A DNA stretch of 64,000 bases from Bradyrhizobium sp. CER78 (GTDB lineage: Bacteria; Pseudomonadota; Alphaproteobacteria; Rhizobiales; Xanthobacteraceae), in NCBI RefSeq assembly GCF_029846235.1, contig NZ_JARVWP010000007.1, forward strand, positions 1-64,000, written 5' to 3'. The translations under genes were made by a program, and so were the position numbers. This document shows positions 7,661-15,395 of the stretch, piece after piece. Under the pieces are notes generated by a model that was given only the letters and a program-made list of their open reading frames with translations, made no database searches and was not told the origin of the DNA. The stretch's first letter is position 1. Each line of letters begins with the position of its first letter.

Positions 7661-8314
7661 TCAGGACTCCTGCGGGAACATGCCGAAATAAGGCTCGGCC
7701 TCGTCGAGGACGCGCGCGAAGGACGGCCGCGCCTTCAGCCGCTCGAGATAGGCAGCGAGATGCCGGTGGCCCTCTCCGATCGGCTCGACCTTGTTGCCAT
7801 AGAACAGCGCCGGGGCGGCGGAGCAATCGGCCAGCGAGAAGCGTTCGCCCATCATCCAGCCGCCATGCGCGAGGTATTTATCCAGGATCGCATAGGAGGT
7901 ACGGAGCTGCGCCCGCGCCTCGGCGACGCCATGCGGGTCCTTCTTGTCCGCCGGCCGCAGCCGGTCGCCGATGACCTTCTGCATCGGCAGATGGACATAG
8001 AGATCGAGGAAACGATCGCGCAGCCGGGTCTGCAGCGCGAGGTCCGGGTCGTCCGATATCAGCTTGGCGGTGCCGGGATAATGCCGGTCTAGATATTCGA
8101 TGACGATGCTCGATTCAGGCACCGTCTCGTCCCTCGTCTCGTCGCGCAGCACGGGGAAGCGACCGATCGGCCACAGCGCGAGCAGCGCCGCGCGCTCGGC
8201 GGGATCGCCGAGATTGACCATGTGCGGCGTGAACGGCGCACCGTTCTCGTACAGTGCGACCAGCGCCTTCCAGCAGAACGAGGACAGCGGGTGGTAATGC
8301 AGGGTGAGCGACAT
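7661..8314 (-). CDS. Glutathione S-transferase family protein
   Basis: 217 aa from the ATG at 8314 with GGAG six bases upstream. The N-terminal thioredoxin-like domain (about 1-82) starts SLTLHYHPLSSFCWK and contains the cis-Pro FPVLRD and the PESSIVIEYLD glutathione-gamma-glutamyl site; the helical domain has GERFSLADCSAAPALFY, the N-capping box of GSTs. It probably conjugates or reduces electrophiles with glutathione in the cytoplasm. A promoter match at 8345-8372 places it in the proposed ECF42 regulon as a single-gene unit. Confidence 0.92.
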   Translation of the reverse strand: MSLTLHYHPLSSFCWKALVALYENGAPFTPHMVNLGDPAERAALLALWPIGRFPVLRDETRDETVPESSIVIEYLDRHYPGTAKLISDDPDLALQTRLRDRFLDLYVHLPMQKVIGDRLRPADKKDPHGVAEARAQLRTSYAILDKYLAHGGWMMGERFSLADCSAAPALFYGNKVEPIGEGHRHLAAYLERLKARPSFARVLDEAEPYFGMFPQES

Positions 8315-8344
8315 CAAAACTCCATCATGGAACCAGAGGTCCGA

Positions 8345-8372
8345 GGACGAACCACAGGCCACCCTGCCGACA
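8345..8372 (-). promoter_or_regulatory. Candidate ECF42 promoter of the GST gene
   Basis: On the minus strand: TGTCGG (complement of 8367-8372), 17 bp, CGTCC (complement of 8345-8349). Leader about 25 bases to the ATG at 8314. Confidence 0.72.
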
Positions 8373-8411
8373 TCTCGTGCCGCGATTTATTTTGCTCTCG
8401 CCGGAGCGCGG

Positions 8412-8566
8412 TAGCCAGCTCGCTGTCCGAGATCAAGGCTGCGATCGCCGGCGTCAACGAATACATCACCTCCACCTCCACCGCCGCCGCGGTCGAGGAG
8501 CAGAGCATCGTGACGCAGGACATGTCCACAAACATGCAGCGCGCTTCCGCCGAACTCGCGGCGTAA
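8412..8566 (+). pseudogene. 3' fragment of a methyl-accepting chemotaxis protein
   Basis: A frame ending at 8566 encodes about 48 residues that look like the extreme C-terminal helix of a receptor signalling domain: SEIKAAIAGVNEY, then AAAVEEQSIVTQDMSTNMQRASAE. Everything before it (over 300 residues expected) is missing, and the preceding DNA carries the promoter of the GST gene on the other strand. It is a gene relic left next to a second broken gene. Confidence 0.7.
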
Positions 8567-8576
8567 GCAGCGGTGC

Positions 8577-8633
8577 GATCCTCGAAGGATGAGCGTCCCG
8601 GGCTGGGGGCCGCGCATCCTTCGAGACGCGCCT
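8577..8633. repeat. Dispersed repeat family B, shortened copy
   Basis: CTCGAAGGATGAGCG...CATCCTTCGAGACGCGCC, an inverted pair of CGAAGGATG arms lacking the outer CCTCAGGATGACGG ends seen in full copies. Confidence 0.7.
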
Positions 8634-8734
8634 TAGATTGCGCAGAGCCGGCTAGTACAGATTGCTCCATCTAGCCATTGACCACCGCGAATGTTGCGTC
8701 ATTCTGATGACGCGACAACGCGTGAGCAATTGCG

Positions 8735-9057
8735 ATGGGCATCTACGTCTACATGCTTCGCTGCGCCGATGGGTCCTTCTATCGGCAGTGCCACCGGCGA
8801 CGATCTCGCGCCGCGAATTGAACAGCACAACATGGGAGCCTACCCCGGCTACACTTTCAACCGGCGACCGGTTGTCCTCGTATGGTCGCAGCACTTCGAT
8901 CGCATCACTGACGGCATCGCGGCAGGTCAAAGGCTGGGGTCGGGCTAAGAAGGAAGCGTTAACGCGGTCGGATTGGGGCGCAGTCAGCCGGCTGGCACGT
9001 CGTAGAGGTGGTGCTCCACCTTCCGAACCGAACATCGATCCTTCCCCTTCATCCTGA
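8735..9057 (+). pseudogene. GIY-YIG nuclease-family gene broken by two frameshifts
   Basis: Three frames join into one GIY-YIG protein of roughly 100 residues. From the ATG at 8735 comes MGIYVYMLRCADGSFY; a shift near 8780 leads to GDDLAPRIEQHNMGAYPGYT and RRPVVLVWSQHFDRI; a second shift near 8925 leads to QVKGWGRAKKEALTRSDW and SRLARRRGG, ending at 9057. The order and content match the short UPF0213/YhbQ-like GIY-YIG proteins common in Rhizobiales. Neither shift can be blamed on sequencing from this window alone, but two breaks next to another gene relic favour true decay. Confidence 0.8.
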
Positions 9058-9147
9058 GGTGCGAGCGGAGCGAGCCTCGAAGGATGGATCGGCCACAGAC
9101 GGGCCGTGCATCCTTCGAGACGCGCTTCGCGCTCCTCAGGATGACGG
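9050..9147. repeat. Dispersed repeat family B
   Basis: Full copy: CATCCTGAGGTGCGAGCGGAG at one end, paired CGAAGGATG / CATCCTTCG arms in the middle, and CTCCTCAGGATGACGG at the other. It overlaps the last codons of the broken GIY-YIG gene. Confidence 0.85.
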
Positions 9148-9221
9148 AGAAATATCATATCGTCGGTTGTTGACACCTCTGCATAAAGGTCGCAGACGGT
9201 CGGGACTTCCTGCCCGAACCG

Positions 9222-10022
9222 ATGGACCTCCCGATGAACGCCTCCGCACACAAAGTCGCACTCGTGACCGGCGCCGCGCGCGGCATCGGGCTTGCCGCGG
9301 CGAAGCGCTTTCTTGCCGACGGCTGGCGCGTCGCGCTGCTCGACATCGAAGGGGAATTGCTGCGCACCGCGGTCGCGGCCTTGAAGCAGCCCGACGACAC
9401 GCTGGCGCTGACCTGCGACGTCTCCGATGCCGACGGCGTCGCCAAAGCGATCACGGCGATCACGGACCGATTCGGCCGGCTCGACGCGCTGGTCAACAAC
9501 GCCGGCACGGCGGTGTTCGCGCCGGTGCTGGAGACCTCCGACGCCGACTGGAACCGGATCATGGCGGTTAACCTCACCGGCCCGTTCCTGTGCACCAAGG
9601 CGGCCGCACCAGTGATGCGCGAGCATGGCGGCGGTGCGATCGTCAACATCACCTCGATCTCGGCGGTACGCGCCTCGACGCTGCGCTCAGCCTACGGCAC
9701 CAGCAAGGCCGGGCTCGCACACCTCACCAAGCAGCTCGCGGTCGAGCTCGCCTCGCTCGGCATCCGCGTCAACGGCGTGGCGCCCGGCCCGGTCGAGACC
9801 GCGATGGCGAAAGCCGTGCACACGCCGGAGATCCGCGCCGACTATCACGACGCCATCCCGCTCAACCGCTATGGGCTGGAGGAGGAGCTGGCGGAAGCGA
9901 TCTTCTTCCTGTGCTCGGACCGTGCCAGCTACATCACCGGCCAGATCCTCGCCGTCGACGGCGGCTTCGACGCCGCCGGCATCGGCCTGCCGACCCTGCG
10001 CGGCCAGCGACGAAATGGGTGA
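9222..10022 (+). CDS. Short-chain dehydrogenase/reductase
   Basis: 266 aa; the ATG at 9234 (MNASAHKVALVTG) is an equally possible start. A classical SDR: cofactor motif TGAARGIG near residue 17, NNAG near 93, catalytic Ser in SISAV, and YGTSK supplying Tyr and Lys, followed by the PGPVETAMA loop and the usual GQILAVDGG end. NAD(P)-dependent oxidoreductase with unknown substrate. It is the only plus-strand gene between 3.4 and 11.7 kb, is flanked on both sides by family B repeats, and carries no ECF42 promoter match. Confidence 0.9.
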   Translation: MDLPMNASAHKVALVTGAARGIGLAAAKRFLADGWRVALLDIEGELLRTAVAALKQPDDTLALTCDVSDADGVAKAITAITDRFGRLDALVNNAGTAVFAPVLETSDADWNRIMAVNLTGPFLCTKAAAPVMREHGGGAIVNITSISAVRASTLRSAYGTSKAGLAHLTKQLAVELASLGIRVNGVAPGPVETAMAKAVHTPEIRADYHDAIPLNRYGLEEELAEAIFFLCSDRASYITGQILAVDGGFDAAGIGLPTLRGQRRNG

Positions 10023-10049
10023 CGTCGACCGCGCATTCAATGCTGCTCC

Positions 10050-10177
10050 GTCACCCTGAGGTGGCCGCTCCGTCAGCGGCCCTCGAAGGGTCGACGGCCC
10101 GGCTGGTGGCCGATTCATCCTTCGAGGCTCGCCCAGCGGCGCAAGTGCGCCGCAAGGCTCGCACCTCAGGATGACGG
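10050..10177. repeat. Dispersed repeat family B
   Basis: Between the SDR gene and the cobC-like gene, which converge here. It starts with GTCACCCTGAGGTGGC and ends with CACCTCAGGATGACGG, with CTCGAAGG / CCTTCGAG arms inside. It may double as a bidirectional terminator. Confidence 0.8.
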
Positions 10178-10199
10178 AATTTCTAGTGCCGGAGAGTGA

Positions 10200-10769
10200 T
10201 TAACACCCGTTCACTGCAACAACGCGCCACGCATTCTCCAACCGATCGATCCGCGTCAGCGACAGCGGATCGATCACGAAGCGCAGCGCAAGCTCCGGCG
10301 CGAGATCGAGCGCGATCGCGAGGATCGCGCGGATGGTGCCGGAATGCACCACCAGCACGACGTCGCCGGACGGCAGGTGCCTAAGCCCTGCCCGCGCGCG
10401 CGCGATCTGGTCGGCAAAGCTCTCACCGCCCGGCGGACGGTTGGTCCCCGGCGAATTCCAGAACCCGCGATAGGCCGCGGCACCGAGCTCTTGCTCGATC
10501 TCGCTGTGGCGACGGCCGGTCCAGTTGCCGAAATCCTGTTCGCGAAAGGCGTCGTCTTCCGTTGCCGTGAGACCGAGCCGTGCTGCGGTCTCGCGCGTCC
10601 GGCGCGCCGGGCTGCAGACCGCGACCGCGTCAACTGGAAGCCTCGCCTGCAACGCGGCGAATGCAGTGGCATCGCCGAGGTCCGCCGGCGCATCCGGCGC
10701 ATGGATCACGCCGCGCGGTCCGTCGACCGGCGCGTGACGGATCAGCCAGAGATGCGTTTCTCTGTCCAT
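10200..10769 (-). CDS. Histidine phosphatase, probably alpha-ribazole phosphatase (CobC-like)
   Basis: 189 aa from the ATG at 10769. The phosphoglycerate-mutase fold shows LIRHAPVDGP (phosphate-accepting His; RHA where RHG is usual), SPARRTRETA, FREQDFGNWTGRR and VVHSGTIRAIL (second His). Its neighbour seven bases upstream is cobS, so removal of the 5'-phosphate of alpha-ribazole, or of adenosylcobalamin phosphate, in nucleotide-loop assembly is the best reading. The family is broad and the assignment rests mainly on context. Confidence 0.82.
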   Translation of the reverse strand: MDRETHLWLIRHAPVDGPRGVIHAPDAPADLGDATAFAALQARLPVDAVAVCSPARRTRETAARLGLTATEDDAFREQDFGNWTGRRHSEIEQELGAAAYRGFWNSPGTNRPPGGESFADQIARARAGLRHLPSGDVVLVVHSGTIRAILAIALDLAPELALRFVIDPLSLTRIDRLENAWRVVAVNGC

Positions 10770-10776
10770 CTCCCGC

Positions 10777-11529
10777 CTACCCCAACCGCGCCGCGAGCAG
10801 CACCAGGATCGCAGTCTCCGCGACCTGTTCGGCGCCGCCAAGCACGTCACCGGTCTGGCCGCCGATCTGCCGCTTTGCCAGCAGCGCCATGATCAGCGCG
10901 CCCGCGCCGGCCGCGATCGCTGCCAGCAGTGCGCTGCCGAGGGGCAGAGCGAGGATTGCGATCAAAAGCGCGATGCCGGCCGCGACCGCGGCGATCGCAC
11001 CATCGGGCCGGCCTGCATTGGCCGCGAGCCCATCCTTGCGCGCATAAGGCAGGCTGATCGCGATCCACGGCAGCACGCCGCGGCCGAGCGCATGGGCCGC
11101 GATCAGGCCCTGCACCACCATGCCATCGGGAAGCGCGGCCAGTGCCGCAAGCTTGGTGGCAAAGCTCACCACCAGCGCCAGCGCGCCATAGGTGCCGAGC
11201 CGGCTGTCGCGCATGATCTCGAGCTTGGCCGCTGTATCGCGGCCGCCGCCGAACCCGTCGGCGACGTCGGCAAGCCCGTCTTCATGCAGAGCGCCGGTCA
11301 ACAGCGCAGCCCCACCGAGCGCAAGCGCCGCCGCGGCGAGATCCGGCACGCCGATCGCCCGCAGCAGCAGGCAGAGCAGGCCGACGGCCGCCCCGATGCC
11401 GGCCCCGACCAGCGGAAACAGCCGCTGCGCTCGCGCAAAGCTCTCCGGCCGCGCCCCGTCCGGGTGCGGCATCGGCAGCCGGGTCAGGAAAGCGGTGGCG
11501 GTCCTGAGATCGTCGAGCCATTGATTCAT
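10777..11529 (-). CDS. cobS: Adenosylcobinamide-GDP ribazoletransferase (cobalamin synthase)
   Basis: 250 aa, the usual length. It is a polytopic inner-membrane protein with many Ala/Leu-rich segments. The family signature HEDGLADVADGFGGG near residues 82-96 binds metal and substrate, and DSRLGTYG follows. It joins adenosylcobinamide-GDP to alpha-ribazole to make the cobalamin nucleotide loop. It forms an operon with the cobC-like gene and is divergent from cobT, which makes the ribazole phosphate. No cobalamin riboswitch was recognised in the 180-bp divergent gap. Confidence 0.95.
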   Translation of the reverse strand: MNQWLDDLRTATAFLTRLPMPHPDGARPESFARAQRLFPLVGAGIGAAVGLLCLLLRAIGVPDLAAAALALGGAALLTGALHEDGLADVADGFGGGRDTAAKLEIMRDSRLGTYGALALVVSFATKLAALAALPDGMVVQGLIAAHALGRGVLPWIAISLPYARKDGLAANAGRPDGAIAAVAAGIALLIAILALPLGSALLAAIAAGAGALIMALLAKRQIGGQTGDVLGGAEQVAETAILVLLAARLG

Positions 11530-11602
11530 GGTGAAGGCCTGGAAATTGGGCTAAAGCGCGACGGGATCGGGCTCAATCTCCATCGCGCTTGAGCTTCTTG
11601 TT

Positions 11603-11676
11603 AGGGCATGATCGCCGCGCAAACGCCAGGCGTTTGTCAGGAGGGAAAACCGCTTCACGCTTTTCCGGATCATGCT
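11603..11676. repeat. Dispersed repeat family C, long form
   Basis: In the divergent cobS/cobT gap. GCATGATCGCCGCGC, a CAAACGCCAGGCGTTTG hairpin inserted in the middle, then GGGAAAACCGCTTCACG and CTTTTCCGGATCATGC. The inserted hairpin resembles the one in the 58.1 kb copy. Confidence 0.75.
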
Positions 11677-11708
11677 TTAGCTTGCGGCCCGTTCGACGAG
11701 GGAATCGC

Positions 11709-12722
11709 ATGCAGTTCAGTACTCTAGACGACATCCGCAGCTTTTGTCGCGACCTGCCCCAGGGCGACGAAGCCAGCGCTGCGGCCGCTACGGTTCGCCA
11801 GCAGAACCTGACCAAGCCGCCGGGCAGCCTCGGCCGGCTGGAGGAGGCTGCGATCTGGCTGGCGCGCTGGCAGGGGCGCGAGATCCCCCGGCTCGACAAG
11901 GTCACGATCGCAGTGTTTGCCGGCAATCACGGCATCGCCGAGCGCGGCGTCTCCGCCTATCCGTCCGAGGTTACCGTGCAGATGGTGGCGAATTTTGCCG
12001 CTGGCGGTGCCGCGATCAACCAGATCGCAAAGCTTGCCGGCGCCGAGCTGCGTGTCGAGGCGCTCGAGCTCGCGCGGCCGACCCGCGATTTCACGATGGC
12101 GCCGGCGATGGACGGCGCCGATTTCCTGGTCGCACTCGACACCGGCTGGCGCACGGTGCCGGAGCAATGCGATTTGCTCGTGGTCGGCGAGATGGGGATT
12201 GCCAACACCACGGTGGCCGCGACGCTGTGCGCGGCATTGATGGGCGGGCGCGGCGCGCGCTGGGCCGGCCGCGGCACCGGCGTCGACGATGCCGGCCTGC
12301 TGCGCAAGCGCACCACGATCGATACCGCGCTCAAAATGCACCGCAACCTGCTCGATGATCCGCTCGCCGTCGCAGTCGCGCTCGGCGGGCGCGAGCTCGC
12401 GGCAATCTTCGGCGCCGTGCTGGCGGCGCGTGCAAGATCGATCCCGGTGCTGCTCGACGGCTTCGTCGCGACATCGGCGGTGCTGCCGCTGGCGCGGCTT
12501 GTACCCAACGGCCTCGCGCATTGCCGCGCCGGGCACGTCTCGGCCGAACTCGGCCATCGCGAATTGCTGCGCGAACTTCAGCTCGCCCCCTTGCTCGATC
12601 TCGAGATGCGGCTCGGCGAAGCCTCCGGCGCGGGGATCGCGATCCTGCTGTTGCGCGCGGCGCTCGCCTGCCACGGCGGCATGGCGACCTTCGCCGAGGC
12701 CGGCGTCTCCAGCGCAGACTGA
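11709..12722 (+). CDS. cobT: Nicotinate-nucleotide--dimethylbenzimidazole phosphoribosyltransferase
   Basis: 337 aa from the ATG at 11709 with GAGGG upstream; a longer frame from 11589 is repeat-derived and rejected. It transfers the ribose phosphate of nicotinate mononucleotide to dimethylbenzimidazole, giving alpha-ribazole phosphate. Visible family features: LTKPPGSLGRLE, AGNHGIAERGVSAYP, GEMGIANTTVA, GRGTGVDD and the C-terminal GEASGAGIAI with the catalytic Glu region. It is divergent from cobS-cobC, so the three genes cover nucleotide-loop assembly. Confidence 0.96.
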   Translation: MQFSTLDDIRSFCRDLPQGDEASAAAATVRQQNLTKPPGSLGRLEEAAIWLARWQGREIPRLDKVTIAVFAGNHGIAERGVSAYPSEVTVQMVANFAAGGAAINQIAKLAGAELRVEALELARPTRDFTMAPAMDGADFLVALDTGWRTVPEQCDLLVVGEMGIANTTVAATLCAALMGGRGARWAGRGTGVDDAGLLRKRTTIDTALKMHRNLLDDPLAVAVALGGRELAAIFGAVLAARARSIPVLLDGFVATSAVLPLARLVPNGLAHCRAGHVSAELGHRELLRELQLAPLLDLEMRLGEASGAGIAILLLRAALACHGGMATFAEAGVSSAD

Positions 12723-12761
12723 CAAACTGTCGCCGCATGAGCTAGCCTATGCTCTCAGCCT

Positions 12762-12806
12762 GAGCATGCCCTTGGGAAAACCGCTTCACACTTTCCGGAT
12801 CATGCC
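12762..12806. repeat. Dispersed repeat family C, short form
   Basis: GAGCATGCCCTTGGGAAAACC and CACTTTCCGGATCATGC between cobT and the next gene. Confidence 0.7.
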
Positions 12807-12854
12807 CCAGGGCTCGGCGCGAGCCAGAGCGACGTCAACGGAAGGAACCGCCAC

Positions 12855-13298
12855 ATGCGTATCGGGGCGATCTGGACGATCATGATCTTGGGGATGGCGG
12901 CGCTGCTTGCCGATGTTTCAAGCGCTGAAGCCGACGTTCGTATCCTTGCCAGCCCCGGCGGACAGGTCGGTCCGTTCATCGATCTGTTCGACAAGGTGCG
13001 CGAGTCCGGCGAGCGCGTGGTGATCGACGGGCCGTGCCTGTCGGCCTGCACGCTGGTGCTCTCGATGGTGCCGGGCGACCGCATCTGTGTGACGCGGCGC
13101 GCCGTGCTCGGCTTCCACGCCGCACGCTCGATCGACCAGCGCGGCCGGACCTATGCGGAGCCGGAAGCATCCGTCGCCGTGCTGCAAGCCTATCCGGCGC
13201 CGGTGCGCAGCTGGATCGTGCGCCGCGGCGGCCTGACCTCACGCCTGCTGCTGCTGCGCGGCCGCGAGCTCGCTACGATCTATCCGCGGTGCAGGTGA
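12855..13298 (+). CDS. Predicted periplasmic protein with ClpP/crotonase-like core
   Basis: 147 aa with an N-terminal signal peptide (about 1-25, ending ...SSAEA). The core has GGQVGPFIDLFDKVRESGERVVIDG, then PCLSACTLVLSM and RAVLGFHAARS. A Ser in an SAC turn followed some 30 residues later by a G-x-H is the pattern of COG3904-type periplasmic proteins, which share the ClpP/crotonase fold. Whether it is a hydrolase is not known. The gene has GGAAGG before its start and stands alone between repeats. Confidence 0.72.
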   Translation: MRIGAIWTIMILGMAALLADVSSAEADVRILASPGGQVGPFIDLFDKVRESGERVVIDGPCLSACTLVLSMVPGDRICVTRRAVLGFHAARSIDQRGRTYAEPEASVAVLQAYPAPVRSWIVRRGGLTSRLLLLRGRELATIYPRCR

Positions 13299-13308
13299 CG
13301 CGCGATCT

Positions 13309-13414
13309 CGTAGGGTGGGTTAGCCGAAGGCGTAACCCACCGTTGTCGTCACACAGCCACTTGCGCGGATGAGAGACCGGCGGCGGGTTACGCTTCGCTA
13401 ACCCGCCCTACGAT
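13309..13414. repeat. Palindromic repeat with GTAGGGTGGGTTAG / CTAACCCGCCCTAC ends
   Basis: A 106-bp element with outer inverted ends and an inner GCGTAACCCACC / GCGGGTTACGC pair. It lies between converging genes and could act as a bidirectional terminator. One copy in this window. Confidence 0.8.
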
Positions 13415-13431
13415 TCTGGCGTGTCTGCGAC

Positions 13432-13842
13432 CTACATCTGCTGCGGACAGTTCACCATCCAGGGGATGCCGAACTGATCCACGCACATGCCGAAGCCGTT
13501 GGAGAAGAAGGTCTTGCCGAAAGGCATGGTGACCGTGCCGCCCTCGGACAGCGCCTTGAAGCGGCGTTCGGCCTCAGCGGGATCCTCGACCTGCAGCGCG
13601 ACGTGGAATCCCTGCGCCTTCTGGAAATGGCCGGGCGGGGCGTCGGAGGCCATGATGATCTCGCCGTCGATCGTGAGGCGGGCATGCATGATCTTGTCCT
13701 TCCAGCCGGGCGGCGTCTGCATCTCCGCATTGCCCTCGCCGTAGGGATAGGTTTCCTCGATCCGCGCACCGAGAACCTTCTGGTAGAAGTTCAGCGCGGC
13801 GCCGCAATTGCCGTCATAGGAGAGATAGGGGTTGACCTGCAT
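13432..13842 (-). CDS. VOC family protein, PhnB-like
   Basis: 136 aa. Opens with MQVNPYLSYDGNCGAALNFY and contains KVLGARIEETYPY, then IMASDAPPG and a closing NGFGMCVDQFGIPWMVN, the two-beta-alpha-beta-beta-beta modules of PhnB-type vicinal oxygen chelate proteins. These are usually annotated as glyoxalase- or bleomycin-resistance-like, with unknown substrate. It is the last gene after DoxX and SRPBCC genes on the same strand, probably read from the promoter at 14995-15022. The 79-bp gap to the SRPBCC gene holds no promoter match. Confidence 0.88.
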   Translation of the reverse strand: MQVNPYLSYDGNCGAALNFYQKVLGARIEETYPYGEGNAEMQTPPGWKDKIMHARLTIDGEIIMASDAPPGHFQKAQGFHVALQVEDPAEAERRFKALSEGGTVTMPFGKTFFSNGFGMCVDQFGIPWMVNCPQQM

Positions 13843-13921
13843 CGCATGCTCCCTTGGGTAGATTCTGGTTCTGGCGCATTTTCTTCACGCGAACCGGTAA
13901 ACCACTTCGCTCGAAAACGCG

Positions 13922-14458
13922 CTATTTTTCCGTCAGCTTCTTCAGATTGGCGAGACCGACCTCGAAATCCTTGCCGATCATGTGGTCCAGGTTCATGAAC
14001 ACCTGCATCACCTTCGACATGAAGACGGCCGGACCATACATGGTCCATGTGACGCTGGTCGCATCTCCCTGCGGCAGCATTGTGAACTCGGCGGTGTTGT
14101 GGCCCTCGAACGGCTTGAGGAAGTCGAGCTTGATGACGACCTTCGTCGGCGCGGACGACTGCAGGATCTCCATGCGGCCGGTGCCGACATTCTTGTTGCC
14201 GTCCCAGGCATAGACCGCCCCCTGCCCGCGCCCGGCGCCGTCATAGGTGCGCTTCATGTCCGGATCCCGGTTCTCGTAGGGCGACCAGGCCGTCCACTGC
14301 CGGAAATCGTCGATCAGCGGAAATATCCGTTCGGCCGGCGCCTTGATGCTGGTGGCGCGCGTGACGCGGAACGTGCTCGGCTTGGTCGCCGCAAGGATGA
14401 GAACGACGGCAATCGCGACCGCAAGGACAATCGCGATGATGGCAAGGGTCTCGAACAT
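13922..14458 (-). CDS. Membrane-anchored SRPBCC protein (polyketide cyclase-like)
   Basis: 178 aa from the ATG at 14458 with GGAG seven bases upstream. Residues 1-28 are a transmembrane anchor (FETLAIIAIVLAVAIAVVLILAATKP). The rest is a START/Bet v 1 type ligand-binding domain: SIKAPAERIFPLIDDFRQWTAWSPYENRDPDMKRTYDG, KVVIKLDFLKPFEGHNTAEFTM, and a long C-terminal helix. It probably binds a hydrophobic ligand at the membrane. It sits 88 bp after the DoxX gene and before the VOC gene, suggesting one transcription unit. Confidence 0.87.
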   Translation of the reverse strand: MFETLAIIAIVLAVAIAVVLILAATKPSTFRVTRATSIKAPAERIFPLIDDFRQWTAWSPYENRDPDMKRTYDGAGRGQGAVYAWDGNKNVGTGRMEILQSSAPTKVVIKLDFLKPFEGHNTAEFTMLPQGDATSVTWTMYGPAVFMSKVMQVFMNLDHMIGKDFEVGLANLKKLTEK

Positions 14459-14546
14459 GATGGTCTCCAAATGCATGAATCGAAGAATTAGAGCGTTTCG
14501 AACGAAGTGAGTAGCGGTTCGCATCAAGCAAACGCGTCAAACCAAC

Positions 14547-14957
14547 TCAGCGGCGGAACGGCAGCAGCGCACGCAGATTGCCGTCGCGCAGATAGAGCCC
14601 GCCCCACACCATCAGGCCGAGATAGAGCCCGAACAGCGTATGGGTGAACAGCGGGCTGCCGATCCGCACATGCGATGCGATCGCGCCGCCGAGATAGCCG
14701 GTGAGCAGGATGGCGCCGAGGATCGAGGTCGGCGGCACCGAGTACAACAGCGTGCAGACGATGGTGATGATGCCGAGGCTGCGCGCCAGCGTATCGCTCG
14801 CGCCCCAGCCCATCTTGTCCATGGTCTCGGTGACGACCGACAATGGCACCAGCTTGATGGCGCCATCGAACAGCAGGAAGAGAACGACCACGCCGCTCAT
14901 GACGCGGCCGGTGATGCGGGCGGGCTTTGAGACTTCGGTCTCGACGATCGTCGACAT
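14547..14957 (-). CDS. DoxX-like integral membrane protein
   Basis: 136 aa from the ATG at 14957. Four hydrophobic helices are visible: VMSGVVVLFLLFDGAIKLV, SLGIITIVCTLLYSVP, SILGAILLTGYLGGAIASH and HTLFGLYLGLMVWGGLYL. GYLGGAIASHVRIG is typical of the DoxX family. DoxX-like proteins are linked to redox or thiol stress in some bacteria, but no role is proven for this subtype. First gene of a DoxX-SRPBCC-VOC unit with an ECF42-type promoter match about 38 bp upstream. Confidence 0.85.
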   Translation of the reverse strand: MSTIVETEVSKPARITGRVMSGVVVLFLLFDGAIKLVPLSVVTETMDKMGWGASDTLARSLGIITIVCTLLYSVPPTSILGAILLTGYLGGAIASHVRIGSPLFTHTLFGLYLGLMVWGGLYLRDGNLRALLPFRR

Positions 14958-14994
14958 GACGGGCTCCGTAACGCTTGGTGATGCTCTGTCATCT

Positions 14995-15022
14995 AGACGA
15001 ACGGTGGGATACGGGGCCGACA
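14995..15022 (-). promoter_or_regulatory. Candidate ECF42 promoter of the DoxX-SRPBCC-VOC unit
   Basis: On the minus strand: TGTCGG (complement of 15017-15022), 17 bp, CGTCT (complement of 14995-14999). Leader about 30 bases. Confidence 0.75.
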
Positions 15023-15113
15023 CTGCGCGGGAAGATTTTTTGGAGGGCGCGACGAGAGCTGTGACCGCGCAACCAGACAGCGAAGACGATGTCGATCATC
15101 TCACCCGGGGCTT

Positions 15114-15340
15114 ACCCCTCTCCCCACCCTCCCCCGCAAGGGGGGAGGGAGCCTGACCTGCGTGCTCACCTCACGTAATTTCCGCACGCTCACCTCACGT
15201 AATTGTTGGCGTGGCCGCGAACGAGTTTGCTCGCCGCACGCTGATCCGCGGTTTGACGCGTAGGTTCTGCGTTTGTGTAAGGGACACACCGGCGGTAGGG
15301 TTCCCTCCCCCCTTGCGGGGGAGGGTTAGGGAGAGGGGTA
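15114..15340. repeat. Dispersed repeat family A, inverted pair
   Basis: Copies at 15114-15154 and 15296-15340 in opposite orientation around about 140 bp of unique sequence that itself has a short direct repeat (CTCACCTCACGTAATT at 15165-15202). It fills the gap between the ECF42 stop and the DoxX promoter. Confidence 0.85.
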
Positions 15341-15395
15341 CCGCACGGGAAGTCTCCCAACTCGGACACGAACAACGCGCGACCAGGCGCGCGCC

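Noticed and set aside
11530-11708. Cobalamin riboswitch in the cobS/cobT divergent gap
   Set aside because: The gap is mostly a family C repeat; no B12-box-like GCCACTG element was seen.
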